A DNA stretch of 64,000 nt. Origin: MedAcidi-G1 sp000817085. Lineage in GTDB: Bacteria; Actinomycetota; Acidimicrobiia; Acidimicrobiales; MedAcidi-G1. The notes under the pieces were generated by a model, which saw nothing but the letters and a program-made list of their open reading frames with translations, had not been told where the DNA came from and made no database searches. Shown piece by piece: positions 23,991 through 32,176 of this stretch (positions are counted from its first letter, which is position 1; every line of letters begins with the position of its first letter). The stretch lies in NCBI GenBank assembly GCA_045568635.1, contig JBJLAO010000003.1, positions 682,001 through 746,000 on the forward strand. The letters run 5' to 3'. The position numbers and the translations under genes are program-made.

Positions 23991-25475
23991 CTATTTGCTG
24001 AAAAGATGAGGTCGACGGCCTAATCCAAAAAGTGCTAAAGAAATTACCAACATTGGCCAAATGCCTATTTTTGTGTACCAGGTGTTTCCAGTTCGTATAC
24101 CTACATTTGCTTGCATAACTGCCTGTTCGCTGATTCCTGTGCGTTGTAAAACTTTGCCAGATGGGTCAATAATTGCGCTAAAGCCGGTTGGAGCAGATTG
24201 AAGCAACCAACGACCGGTTTCGATTGCTCGTAGTTGACTTGATGCAACTTGTTGACTTTGAACTTGGGTCAACCAATAACTGGCACCATTAGTTGGATTG
24301 ATAATTATTCCAGCCTGATTTTCTGCCGCTTCACGTGCTCGTTCCTCGAAGAAAACCTCCCAAGATATCACCACTCCCAGCTTTCCAAGAGATGTTTCAA
24401 TCACGGCAGGTTCAGTTCCAGGTCGCACATCGCGCGCAGGAAGACTATTCTTCGCGAAGCGTTCTACTAAACCTCTAAGAGGGACGAACTCCCCAAAAGG
24501 CACAGTTCTAACCTTGTCGAATCTGCCCGCAGTCTGCCCTCCGGGTTCCAGCACCTCTACATAGTTTAAATTTGAGGATTCGTCATTTGGATCTCGATGG
24601 AACCAACCTGCGGCGATAACCGTGTCCATAGATTCAGAAATACTTTCTAGAGTTAAACGGGCATCGTCTGAATATAGGCGACTGGGATTTTTATCAGCTT
24701 CGGGTAAATCAGGATCAGGATTTACAACATTTTCTGGCCATACAATTAAGTCCACAGGTGTTGTAACGCTTTTCGTGGCAGAAACCTGATTAGCAAAAAC
24801 TATTGCTGATCCCGTCGGTGTTGCCCGAGTGCGTTGCGGTCCTCCACCCTGGACCACAGCGATGTTTATGCTTTCGACTTCATGTCCATTGGGAGCAAAT
24901 GCGGTTAGTGTTCCAATCCCAACAGTTAATATCAACGCTGATGTTATAACTTTCAGAGTTTTTCTTGGAGTTCTAATAAGGGTGCTTATAAAGCACCCAG
25001 TAGTTGCAACCACTGCAACAATAAGTAAAGGACCGGCAACTTTAGATAAAGGAGCAATGGGGCCTGAAGCTTGACCGATCGGAATTGAGGCAAGAGGAAC
25101 TCCTCCAAAAGGAAATCTCCAACGAGCTAGCTCTACCAACGTCAGAATTCCAACAAGTGCTAATTGGCGACCTTTTTTTGGTGGCACAAGAGTCATTCCA
25201 ATGGCAAGAAAGCTTGAGTGGATCAGACCTGCTGCGATCCATCCGGGTGGAGTTAGGTCAATCATCCAAAAAGTAGATGGCAGAAGCCAAGATAAACCGA
25301 CTAAGAAACCCAGACCAAATCTCTTTCGTGCATTTTTATTAACTAGAGAGATGTCCAAAATGGCTATTCCTATAAAAGAACAAGGCCAGAAACCCCACGG
25401 AGGAACTGAAGCGGCGATTAACAAACCCGCAACTAAAGGTTTTAAGAATGCGGACCTAAGCGGAAAAATTTTCAT
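23991..25475 (-). CDS. apolipoprotein N-acyltransferase-like protein with Ser at the nucleophile position
   Basis: 494 aa: six or so membrane segments (residues 10-195), then a nitrilase-like domain. The Glu of the triad is in LIVWPENVV (Glu248), the Lys in RFDKVRTVPFGEFVPLRG (Lys321), but the nucleophile motif reads VVISWEVFFEERA with Ser371 (TCT, 24363-24365) where Lnt enzymes have Cys. NPTNGASYWLTQVQSQQVAS and RAIETGRWLLQSAPTG are otherwise canonical. Lnt adds the third acyl chain to lipoproteins, several of which are encoded here. It overlaps cgoX by 20 bp. The Cys-to-Ser change may mean altered or lost acyltransfer. Confidence 0.82.
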   Translation of the reverse strand: MKIFPLRSAFLKPLVAGLLIAASVPPWGFWPCSFIGIAILDISLVNKNARKRFGLGFLVGLSWLLPSTFWMIDLTPPGWIAAGLIHSSFLAIGMTLVPPKKGRQLALVGILTLVELARWRFPFGGVPLASIPIGQASGPIAPLSKVAGPLLIVAVVATTGCFISTLIRTPRKTLKVITSALILTVGIGTLTAFAPNGHEVESINIAVVQGGGPQRTRATPTGSAIVFANQVSATKSVTTPVDLIVWPENVVNPDPDLPEADKNPSRLYSDDARLTLESISESMDTVIAAGWFHRDPNDESSNLNYVEVLEPGGQTAGRFDKVRTVPFGEFVPLRGLVERFAKNSLPARDVRPGTEPAVIETSLGKLGVVISWEVFFEERAREAAENQAGIIINPTNGASYWLTQVQSQQVASSQLRAIETGRWLLQSAPTGFSAIIDPSGKVLQRTGISEQAVMQANVGIRTGNTWYTKIGIWPMLVISLALFGLGRRPHLFSK

Positions 25476-26850
25476 TTTTTCCGAACTTTTCTATCACTGA
25501 AGCTGCAACTTCGTTTCCTGAGCGAACAGATGCAGGTATACCGACACCGAAGTGATAAGAACCAGAAATAAACACCCCTGGTGCTTCATCTGCTAAAAAG
25601 TCGATAGTTTTTTTCATCCTTTGTAAATGTCCTGTTTTAAGTTGAGCTAAAGCTTTTGGCCACCTATTTATACGTGATTCAAGAGGTTGGGAATCTAAAC
25701 CCAAAGTGGTGGACAGGTCATCCAGTAGGTGTTTAACAAGTTCTTCGTCACTGAGAGTTTCGTGTCTCTCATCATCGACACGTCCGGAAGAAACACGAAT
25801 TAGTGTTTGCGTTCCATCGTCTAGATGTGTCCACTTATTACCTGAGAAGGAACAGGCTGTCATTAGCATTCCTGCTGACCTTGGAACTAGAAATCCACTT
25901 TGATTTTTTTGGATTCTTAAATCTGAATTATTAAAAGAAAAGCTTACAAGTGAAACTGAAGCATGTTCTATATCGGAAAGACGAGAAGCAGTAGTGGGTG
26001 AAATCGTAGTTAAAAGTTTTGCAGCATTTTGAGCAGGGGTAGCTAGAACTACTGCATTAGCTGTTTCTGAACCACTGTTGGTTTCTATGACCCATTTTTC
26101 ATTAGTGCGACTTATAGAAATAACATTTTCATTTTCTCTAATTGAATCACTAATTTGTTCGGCAAGTTTTTCTACAACGTGGCCTAGTCCATTCGGATGC
26201 GTATAGAAAACAGGTGATTCGGGATCAGAGTTTTGTTGGATCTTTCTGAGTGATGCAACTAATCCTTCTTCATGATTGGCAGCTTCGAGTAGTTGAGGAG
26301 CCATAGTCTCGCAACTCATCTCATCTACAAGTCCTGCATTGATTCCACCTAATAATGGGTCAACAAAAAGTTCAAAAACAGAATCACCTACACAGTCTCG
26401 AAGCAAGGAGCCTATTGAAATGTCGGTTCCCTCAGGTAATGCTTTACTGGGTTTCCCTCCTTTTCTGATTTTTAGAACATCATCAGAGTTCAGTAATCCA
26501 GAGGATATCGAATCAGGATCAAGAGGAATCCCCAGAACGTTAGGAGATGGTAGAGGTTCTAGCGATCCGTTTATCCAGATTGACGCCGAGCGAGAACGAG
26601 GAGAAACAAATTCTTTTGAGATTCCAATTTCATCGAATAGGCTCTTGGCCCAAGGGGCTCTAGCCAAGAATGCATCTGCTCCTTCGTCCAGCAAAAAACC
26701 CGCAAAACGGCTTGTTTTTAGCTTTCCACCAGTTTGTTTTTCACTCTCTAAAACAATTACTTCAAAGTTTTCTTTGCTCTTTAAAAGACGATAAGCAGCT
26801 GTGAGTCCTGTTATACCTGCACCTACCACAACAACTTTTTTCTTATCCAT
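25456..26850 (-). CDS. cgoX: coproporphyrinogen III oxidase (HemY/CgoX, protoporphyrinogen oxidase family)
   Basis: 464 aa. The FAD dinucleotide motif VVVVGAGITGLTAAYRLL opens the protein, then GGKLKTSRFAGFLLDEGADA; AVVLATPAQNAAKLL and a C-terminal GVFISGSYHFGVGIPASVRSG are typical of HemY. In organisms with ChdC (present at 3.0 kb), this oxidase acts on coproporphyrinogen III and not protoporphyrinogen, hence the cgoX name. The ATG at 26850 overlaps hemE by 8 bp. Cofactor FAD and electron acceptor oxygen are family knowledge. Confidence 0.9.
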   Translation of the reverse strand: MDKKKVVVVGAGITGLTAAYRLLKSKENFEVIVLESEKQTGGKLKTSRFAGFLLDEGADAFLARAPWAKSLFDEIGISKEFVSPRSRSASIWINGSLEPLPSPNVLGIPLDPDSISSGLLNSDDVLKIRKGGKPSKALPEGTDISIGSLLRDCVGDSVFELFVDPLLGGINAGLVDEMSCETMAPQLLEAANHEEGLVASLRKIQQNSDPESPVFYTHPNGLGHVVEKLAEQISDSIRENENVISISRTNEKWVIETNSGSETANAVVLATPAQNAAKLLTTISPTTASRLSDIEHASVSLVSFSFNNSDLRIQKNQSGFLVPRSAGMLMTACSFSGNKWTHLDDGTQTLIRVSSGRVDDERHETLSDEELVKHLLDDLSTTLGLDSQPLESRINRWPKALAQLKTGHLQRMKKTIDFLADEAPGVFISGSYHFGVGIPASVRSGNEVAASVIEKFGKNENFSA

Positions 26851-27916
26851 TTTTGCTTTCAGGAAGTTTATGAGAATGAACCATTTCAACTACGCGCGAG
26901 AGTATTTCCGGATCAGTATTGGGTAGAACTCCATGACCGAGATTGAAAATGTGACCAAAATTATTGTTATTAAGAGTAAGAATTTTAGATACAGCTTCTT
27001 CGACTACTTCTATGGATTCTAAGCAAATTTCAGGATCCAAGTTTCCTTGAATTGCAATTTCATCTCCCAGTTTTTCTCTAGCAACGTCTATAGGTGTTTT
27101 TGAATCAATACCCACTACATCTGCTCCTGCTGCAGCAATTAGGTGAAGAATTGGTTGTGTCCCCACCCCAAAATGAATCTTTGGAACAAGAGAATTGTCG
27201 ATTGATGAAAGCACCTTTTTGCTATAGGGGAAAACTTTTTGTTCGTAGCTCTTGGGATCAATTAAGCCTGCCCAACTATCAAACAATTGAATAGCTGATG
27301 CCCCCGATTCAATCTGATGGTTGAGGGAAGAGATTGTTATCTCTGAAAGTTTATTCATTAGCAAGTCCCAAATATGGGGTTCTTTTTCCATCAATGCTTT
27401 GGTTTTTTTAAGTGATCGCGAAGGTTTGCCTTCAATTAAGTATGAAGCCACTGTGAAAGGGGCTCCAGCGAAGCCGATAATAGGAACCGGGCATTCTCGA
27501 GAAAGTATTTTTATAGTTTCTCCGACGTAAGGAACATCAACTTCAGGTTCTAATGCCCGCAACCGTTTCAAATCTTCGATACTTTTGAAAGGATTTTCTA
27601 CAACGGGGCCTATGCCTGGCTGTATCTCAACTCCAAAATCGATCGAGTGAACAGGAACCATGATGTCAGAAAAAAGTATTGCGGCATCCACGCCGTACCG
27701 TTCAACGGGCTGCAGAGTTATTTGCGCTGCTCTTTCGGGATCTGAAGCTGCTTCTAAGATGCTTCCCTCTCCTCGAATTTTCTTATACTCCGGAAGCGAT
27801 CTTCCGGCTTGACGCATGAACCAAACCGGCACCTGTGAATGGTGCTCATTTCTGCAGGCAGAAATGAAGTCTGATTTCAGGTCGGTTTCATCTGACGAAA
27901 GAAAAGAGTTTTCCAT
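26843..27916 (-). CDS. hemE: uroporphyrinogen decarboxylase
   Basis: 357 aa. WFMRQAGRSLPEYKKIRGE carries the substrate-binding RQAGR signature; DAAILFSDIMVPVHSIDFGV, then GFAGAPFTVASYLIEG and FGVGTQPILHLIAAAGADV complete the family pattern. It converts uroporphyrinogen III to coproporphyrinogen III, and the next gene encodes the enzyme that uses this product. Upstream of the ATG at 27916 lies TAAAAT (27923-27928) with six bases between, inside the inverted repeat TTGGG-N6-CCCAA, so the transcript is probably leaderless. Confidence 0.95.
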   Translation of the reverse strand: MENSFLSSDETDLKSDFISACRNEHHSQVPVWFMRQAGRSLPEYKKIRGEGSILEAASDPERAAQITLQPVERYGVDAAILFSDIMVPVHSIDFGVEIQPGIGPVVENPFKSIEDLKRLRALEPEVDVPYVGETIKILSRECPVPIIGFAGAPFTVASYLIEGKPSRSLKKTKALMEKEPHIWDLLMNKLSEITISSLNHQIESGASAIQLFDSWAGLIDPKSYEQKVFPYSKKVLSSIDNSLVPKIHFGVGTQPILHLIAAAGADVVGIDSKTPIDVAREKLGDEIAIQGNLDPEICLESIEVVEEAVSKILTLNNNNFGHIFNLGHGVLPNTDPEILSRVVEMVHSHKLPESKNG

Positions 27917-27917
27917 G

Positions 27918-27933
27918 TTGGGATTTTACCCAA
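27918..27933 (-). promoter_or_regulatory. -10 element and inverted repeat upstream of hemE
   Basis: TTGGG-ATTTTA-CCCAA is a perfect 5-bp inverted repeat whose 6-bp centre reads TAAAAT on the coding strand, six bases before the hemE start codon. The geometry fits a leaderless promoter whose -10 box is flanked by two operator half-sites. No convincing -35 hexamer is seen. Confidence 0.4.
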
Positions 27934-27971
27934 GCATTGACCACATCTTTTCTTTCTGATGATTGTTATAT

Positions 27972-28952
27972 CTAGTTTTGAAGAATTGATTCCTCTAAAA
28001 GGCTTCGTGCTTTACTGGACTGAGGCATAGCTAGGCGTGCAAAAGCTGAAGATTGTGAAGTTTTAAAGATTTTCCTAGCTGCATCTTTAGTAGGTTCCAA
28101 TTTATTGCGTTCCTGTAAATCAGAAACCGTTGGCTCGAATACTAAAACTTCTGTCCCACTTGAGCGGATTTGGTCAATCTCTTTATGAAGTGTTCTTGAA
28201 TTCCATGCCACAGAAAGTGAGGTATATTTCTGCGATGCAACCAAAGTAGAAGACGAAGAAATAATAACTAGATCGAGTTGTAAAGCGGCCAGAAGATCAG
28301 AATTAGTTACTGAATGAACTCCGCCGTCAACATAACGTTTCCCATCAATATTTGTCGGGCTGAAGCGACCAGGAATTGCTGAAGATGCTTGAACTGCAGA
28401 GCCAACATTGGTTTTTATATCATCTCTACCAAACACCACTCTTTTTCCGGAGTCAAGATCAACAGCGCACAACCAAGTCGGCTTGCTAGGCCAAGGTCCA
28501 GGGTGAATTTGTGAGGTCCTCTCAGCGAAAGAAGAACCGTCAGCTTCTCCTTCCGGAAGGAGGCCGGTGATCGCAACCATCGGCCGAAGACGTCCGCCTA
28601 GAAAAAATTCTTTTACAAGAAGAGTTGGTTTGGAAGGTATTTTGCTGGTGGTGCTTAGGCCAGCTTCAGGCATTTTAAGAGAAGTGCTCACACGGTCGAC
28701 TATTTTTTGCCCCTCCACGCTCATCGGGTCACCTGTGTAATAGCTAGCTAGATCTGATGGCGAGATTCCGGCGCGTAAAGAAATTGCTGTGAGCGAACCA
28801 GCCGAAGTTCCAACTATCACATCAGAAAGATTTGAATCCCACCCCGTGGCTCTGAAAAGGGCGTCAATAACTCCACTATGGTGAGCAGCCCCGGAGAACC
28901 CTCCGGCACTTAGAACAAGACCTACTGTTGTCACTTTTCTATTTTCACTCAT
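27972..28952 (-). CDS. patatin-like phospholipase
   Basis: 326 aa, no signal peptide. The oxyanion hole AGGFSGAAHHSGV, the nucleophile elbow VGTSAGSL (Ser50) and the catalytic Asp in RYVDGGVHSVTNSDLL form the patatin Ser-Asp dyad. It probably hydrolyses acyl esters of phospholipids in the cytoplasm; the physiological target is unknown. A GAGG sits eight bases before the ATG at 28952. The gene is downstream of no obvious partner and is divergent from helD. Confidence 0.88.
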   Translation of the reverse strand: MSENRKVTTVGLVLSAGGFSGAAHHSGVIDALFRATGWDSNLSDVIVGTSAGSLTAISLRAGISPSDLASYYTGDPMSVEGQKIVDRVSTSLKMPEAGLSTTSKIPSKPTLLVKEFFLGGRLRPMVAITGLLPEGEADGSSFAERTSQIHPGPWPSKPTWLCAVDLDSGKRVVFGRDDIKTNVGSAVQASSAIPGRFSPTNIDGKRYVDGGVHSVTNSDLLAALQLDLVIISSSSTLVASQKYTSLSVAWNSRTLHKEIDQIRSSGTEVLVFEPTVSDLQERNKLEPTKDAARKIFKTSQSSAFARLAMPQSSKARSLLEESILQN

Positions 28953-29090
28953 CTGTTACCTCTTCACCAGTTAATGCCATGAATGCGTTTTTAATCTATT
29001 TGTGTTTTTCAACTACGCGATAGAATTAGAACCCTGTCAATTTTTGCTTTAAACCAAAAATTTAACTTAATTATTAGAAATACAAGACCT

Positions 29091-31157
29091 TTGGGGGAAT
29101 TTATCTCAAATGAGTTAGAAGCTGAACAGGCTTACGTCGATAAAGCTTATGGTTGTTTAGAAGCTGCTAAAGAAAGAGTCTTTGATTTAACTTCAATGGT
29201 TGAAGTTGGCAAAGGCGGAACAAACCAAGCGCGTGTCGAGAGAGATGCTATTTGGGACTCTGTTTCAACGAGGTTGGGTCAATTAAATATGGGTGACGCA
29301 GCTTTGGTCTTCGGACGTATTGACCAAAACGTTGATTCAGAGAGTTTTTACATTGGAAGAGTTGGTGTGTGGGATGATAAACAAGATCCGATAGTTGTCG
29401 ACTGGCGTGCACCCATTGCAGAGTCTTTTTATAGAGCTACCGGCTTGGATCCTATGGGACTTGAAAGGCGACGGCATTTTGTAAGCCGCGGTAGGACTCT
29501 TCTTTCATTAGAAGATGAAATTTTTGGTGATATTGAAAAATTTCGAGACAATGAAAAATCTTCCCTTAAAGGTGAAGGTGCTCTTATAGCAGCACTTGAA
29601 ACAGCCAGAACCGGTCGTCTTCAGGACATTATAGGTACCATTCAAGGAGAGCAGGATGAAATAATTCGTGCTCCAATTTCTGGTGTGGTAGCGGTACAGG
29701 GAGGTCCTGGCACTGGGAAAACGGTAGTTGCTCTACACAGAGCAGCCTATTTGTTATACACACACAGATTTCCTCTCGCGGGACAAGGAGTTCTAGTAGT
29801 AGGACCCAATCGTTTATTTTTGGCCTATATCGAACAGGTTCTTCCATCTTTAGGCGAGGCAGGAGTCGAGATGGCTTCTCTAGGAGATTTGGTTGGGGGG
29901 GTTCGGGTTGAAGATCGTCGAGACCCTGAAGAAGTTTCACGGCTTAAAGGAGATCTTCGTATGGTTAAATTTTTAGCCCGTTCAGCGAAAATTCGCCAAC
30001 GTTCTTTGCGTGAAGATTTTAGGATTGGGTACGGGATTCAGTGGTTGCACATCACTGTGGAGCAGACTGCTCAAATAGTGGCAGAAGCGAAGAGACGTTA
30101 TCGGACCCATAATGCTGCTCGCCGTTTTGTTGAAGAAGAGTTTTATTCCACTCTTGCATTAAGTTCGAATGAGCCTCTTGATTATAGAACTGTAGAAGAG
30201 AGGCTTAAGGGTCAGATGCCTGTAAGGGAAGCTTTAGATTGGATGTGGCCTGTACTTACGCCTTCACAATTATTGAATGACGTATTTGGTTCTCATGCAT
30301 TGATAAAGGCGGCCGATCCAAAACTTACTGAAGAACAAGTTAAGTCTCTATATAAAACGCGAGAGCCTTCATCCAAAGAAATTCGTTGGTCTGCTTCTGA
30401 TGCGGCTTTGCTCGACGAAGCGCGTGCGGTTTTAGGGTCGCGTCCTGGTAAAAGAGAAGAGGATTCGATCAGGACTTTCGGCCACATAGTTGTTGATGAA
30501 ATTCAGGACCTTTCACCAATGGATTTAAGAATGCTTTCTAGAAGATCTTTAAATGGCTCAATGACAGTGGTAGGAGATATTGCACAAGCTACCGGAGCGT
30601 GGGCTCATCAGAACTGGGAGAGCATTCTGATGCACCTTCCTGATCGAAAAGAAGCCCGTATGCGTGAGTTGACAATTGGTTATCGTATTCCAGCTCCGCT
30701 GATGGAATTAGCGGCAAATGTGCTCCAAGAAGCAGCCCCAGGTTTGAATCCCCCAAGTTCAGTTAGGAGTGAAGGTGAGCCTCCAATATTTGTAAGTGTT
30801 GATGGTTCCATGGATTTTCTTTCAGAAGTAATCATTAAAGAACAAAAAAAAGACGATTCTGGGAACCTTGCGGTAGTTGCTGCAGATTCGCAGATAGGTG
30901 AAATTGAAGCGTTGCTCAACAAAGCAGAGATTATTTTCGGTCGTCCCAATCGACGAGGGCTTGATGAACAATTAACTGTTGTTCCAGTGGGGCTTGTGAA
31001 GGGGCTCGAGGTTGATGTTGTGATTGTTGTCGAGCCTAAAAAGATTATTCAAGAGCAGGTTCAAGGAATGAGAGCTCTTTATGTTGCATTAACTCGTGCG
31101 ACAAAACGAGTTGTTGTTGTCCATGCTGAAGAACTTCCTGAGAATATGAAAAGTTAA
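29091..31157 (+). CDS. helD: HelD-like RNA polymerase recycling motor ATPase (UvrD-like helicase fold)
   Basis: 688 aa from a TTG at 29091. The N-terminal coiled arm (ELEAEQAYVDKAYGCLEAAK) and YIGRVGVWDDKQDPIVVDWR then RAPIAESFY are typical of HelD, followed by Walker A GGPGTGKTVVALHRAAYLL at about residue 204, VVDEIQDLSPMDLRML (Walker B), TIGYRIP and LYVALTRAT. HelD proteins pull RNA polymerase off DNA and recycle it, and in actinobacteria may protect it from rifamycin. The protein resembles class II HelD of actinobacteria, somewhat short. No DNA-repair neighbours. Confidence 0.88.
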   Translation: MGEFISNELEAEQAYVDKAYGCLEAAKERVFDLTSMVEVGKGGTNQARVERDAIWDSVSTRLGQLNMGDAALVFGRIDQNVDSESFYIGRVGVWDDKQDPIVVDWRAPIAESFYRATGLDPMGLERRRHFVSRGRTLLSLEDEIFGDIEKFRDNEKSSLKGEGALIAALETARTGRLQDIIGTIQGEQDEIIRAPISGVVAVQGGPGTGKTVVALHRAAYLLYTHRFPLAGQGVLVVGPNRLFLAYIEQVLPSLGEAGVEMASLGDLVGGVRVEDRRDPEEVSRLKGDLRMVKFLARSAKIRQRSLREDFRIGYGIQWLHITVEQTAQIVAEAKRRYRTHNAARRFVEEEFYSTLALSSNEPLDYRTVEERLKGQMPVREALDWMWPVLTPSQLLNDVFGSHALIKAADPKLTEEQVKSLYKTREPSSKEIRWSASDAALLDEARAVLGSRPGKREEDSIRTFGHIVVDEIQDLSPMDLRMLSRRSLNGSMTVVGDIAQATGAWAHQNWESILMHLPDRKEARMRELTIGYRIPAPLMELAANVLQEAAPGLNPPSSVRSEGEPPIFVSVDGSMDFLSEVIIKEQKKDDSGNLAVVAADSQIGEIEALLNKAEIIFGRPNRRGLDEQLTVVPVGLVKGLEVDVVIVVEPKKIIQEQVQGMRALYVALTRATKRVVVVHAEELPENMKS

Positions 31158-31167
31158 ATTTTTGTAA

Positions 31168-32136
31168 TTAACTGCCACTATTTTTTAGGTCTGCCATTTT
31201 TCTAAAAAGTTCAATTGGAGATTGAATGGTTTCATCTTCCTCAATTTCTCTGAAAATCGAATGAACATTCACTGCTATACGTTCCCATTCACTCCACTCC
31301 TTAAAACTACCTAGATCAATCTCGGCTATCACTTCAGTCGCTGTTTGGCCGGAAGCGTGACGTTCTCGACATTCCTTATCTACAAAAGTTAGGTAATCGC
31401 GAACAGCAGTTACTCCCGCGGTGTCAGTTAAGGGACCATGACCCGGGATAATTATTTCAGCTTCTAATCCCAGAATGCGATCACACGCATCGATCCAGTT
31501 GGACACAGGACCGTCCCAGATTATTGGGGTTCCATTGATAAAAAGAATGTCACCACAGAAAACGGTCGCAGCATCTGGTAGGTATACAAGTAAATCCCCA
31601 GAGGTGTGAGCAGGTCCAACTTCTATTAGTTCCACTGTCCGACCACCAACATCTAGTTGCAACTCGCCGCTGAAAGTCCGATCAGGTGGAGGTAATTCAA
31701 CGTCGCAAAACTCGAATGACCCAAAAGCATCTTGTATATAAGAGTTAGTTACTTCACCGAGGTCTATTTGCATGAGTGCTTCTAAAGCAGAGGGTGGAAT
31801 CGCTTCCATTTCAGCTGCCGCTGCATTAGTAGTAATGATTTGAGCTCCGTTATCACCTCCAATCAGACTGTTTCCATAGCAATGGTCACCGTTTGCGTGG
31901 GTGTTAACCAAAACGTTTATGGGATGTGCTGAAGTGACTGAAGACATCGAATCAAGCATGTTTTGAGTAAGTTTCAAATCAAAAAGAGTATCTACTAGCA
32001 AAGATGACCATTCTGAGGCGATAAGTCCGGCGTTACTCCAACCCCAGCCGCCATCAGGTTGCAAATATGCGAAAACATTGTCAGCTACCTCATGGAGACC
32101 GTTCGTGTAGGAAATGTTATGCAGCTCTTTGTTCAC
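31168..32136 (-). CDS. MBL-fold metallo-hydrolase
   Basis: 322 aa from a GTG at 32136. The metal-binding motif is NTHANGDHCYGNSL (HxNGDH, a common variant of HxHxDH), with further ligands in VGPAHTSGDLLVYLPD, FCGDILF and IIPGHGPLT. Such proteins hydrolyse esters, amides or lactones with one or two zinc ions; the HxNGDH subgroup is not assigned a single substrate. TAAAGT lies six bases before the start, suggesting leaderless transcription. It converges with helD. Confidence 0.88.
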   Translation of the reverse strand: MNKELHNISYTNGLHEVADNVFAYLQPDGGWGWSNAGLIASEWSSLLVDTLFDLKLTQNMLDSMSSVTSAHPINVLVNTHANGDHCYGNSLIGGDNGAQIITTNAAAAEMEAIPPSALEALMQIDLGEVTNSYIQDAFGSFEFCDVELPPPDRTFSGELQLDVGGRTVELIEVGPAHTSGDLLVYLPDAATVFCGDILFINGTPIIWDGPVSNWIDACDRILGLEAEIIIPGHGPLTDTAGVTAVRDYLTFVDKECRERHASGQTATEVIAEIDLGSFKEWSEWERIAVNVHSIFREIEEDETIQSPIELFRKMADLKNSGS

Positions 32137-32176
32137 AAACTAACTTTAGGCTAACCAGTATTTAAGTAGCGTTATG

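Noticed and set aside
23980..23996. AAATAG-TTTCA-CTATTT hairpin between the convergent dtd and lnt-like genes as a terminator
   Set aside because: AT-only 6-bp stem without a flanking T-run on either strand; too weak to call.
31153..31174. AGTTAA-N10-TTAACT between helD and the MBL gene as a terminator
   Set aside because: Short AT-rich stem with a 10-nt loop; the T-run lies 8 nt further on. Not convincing.
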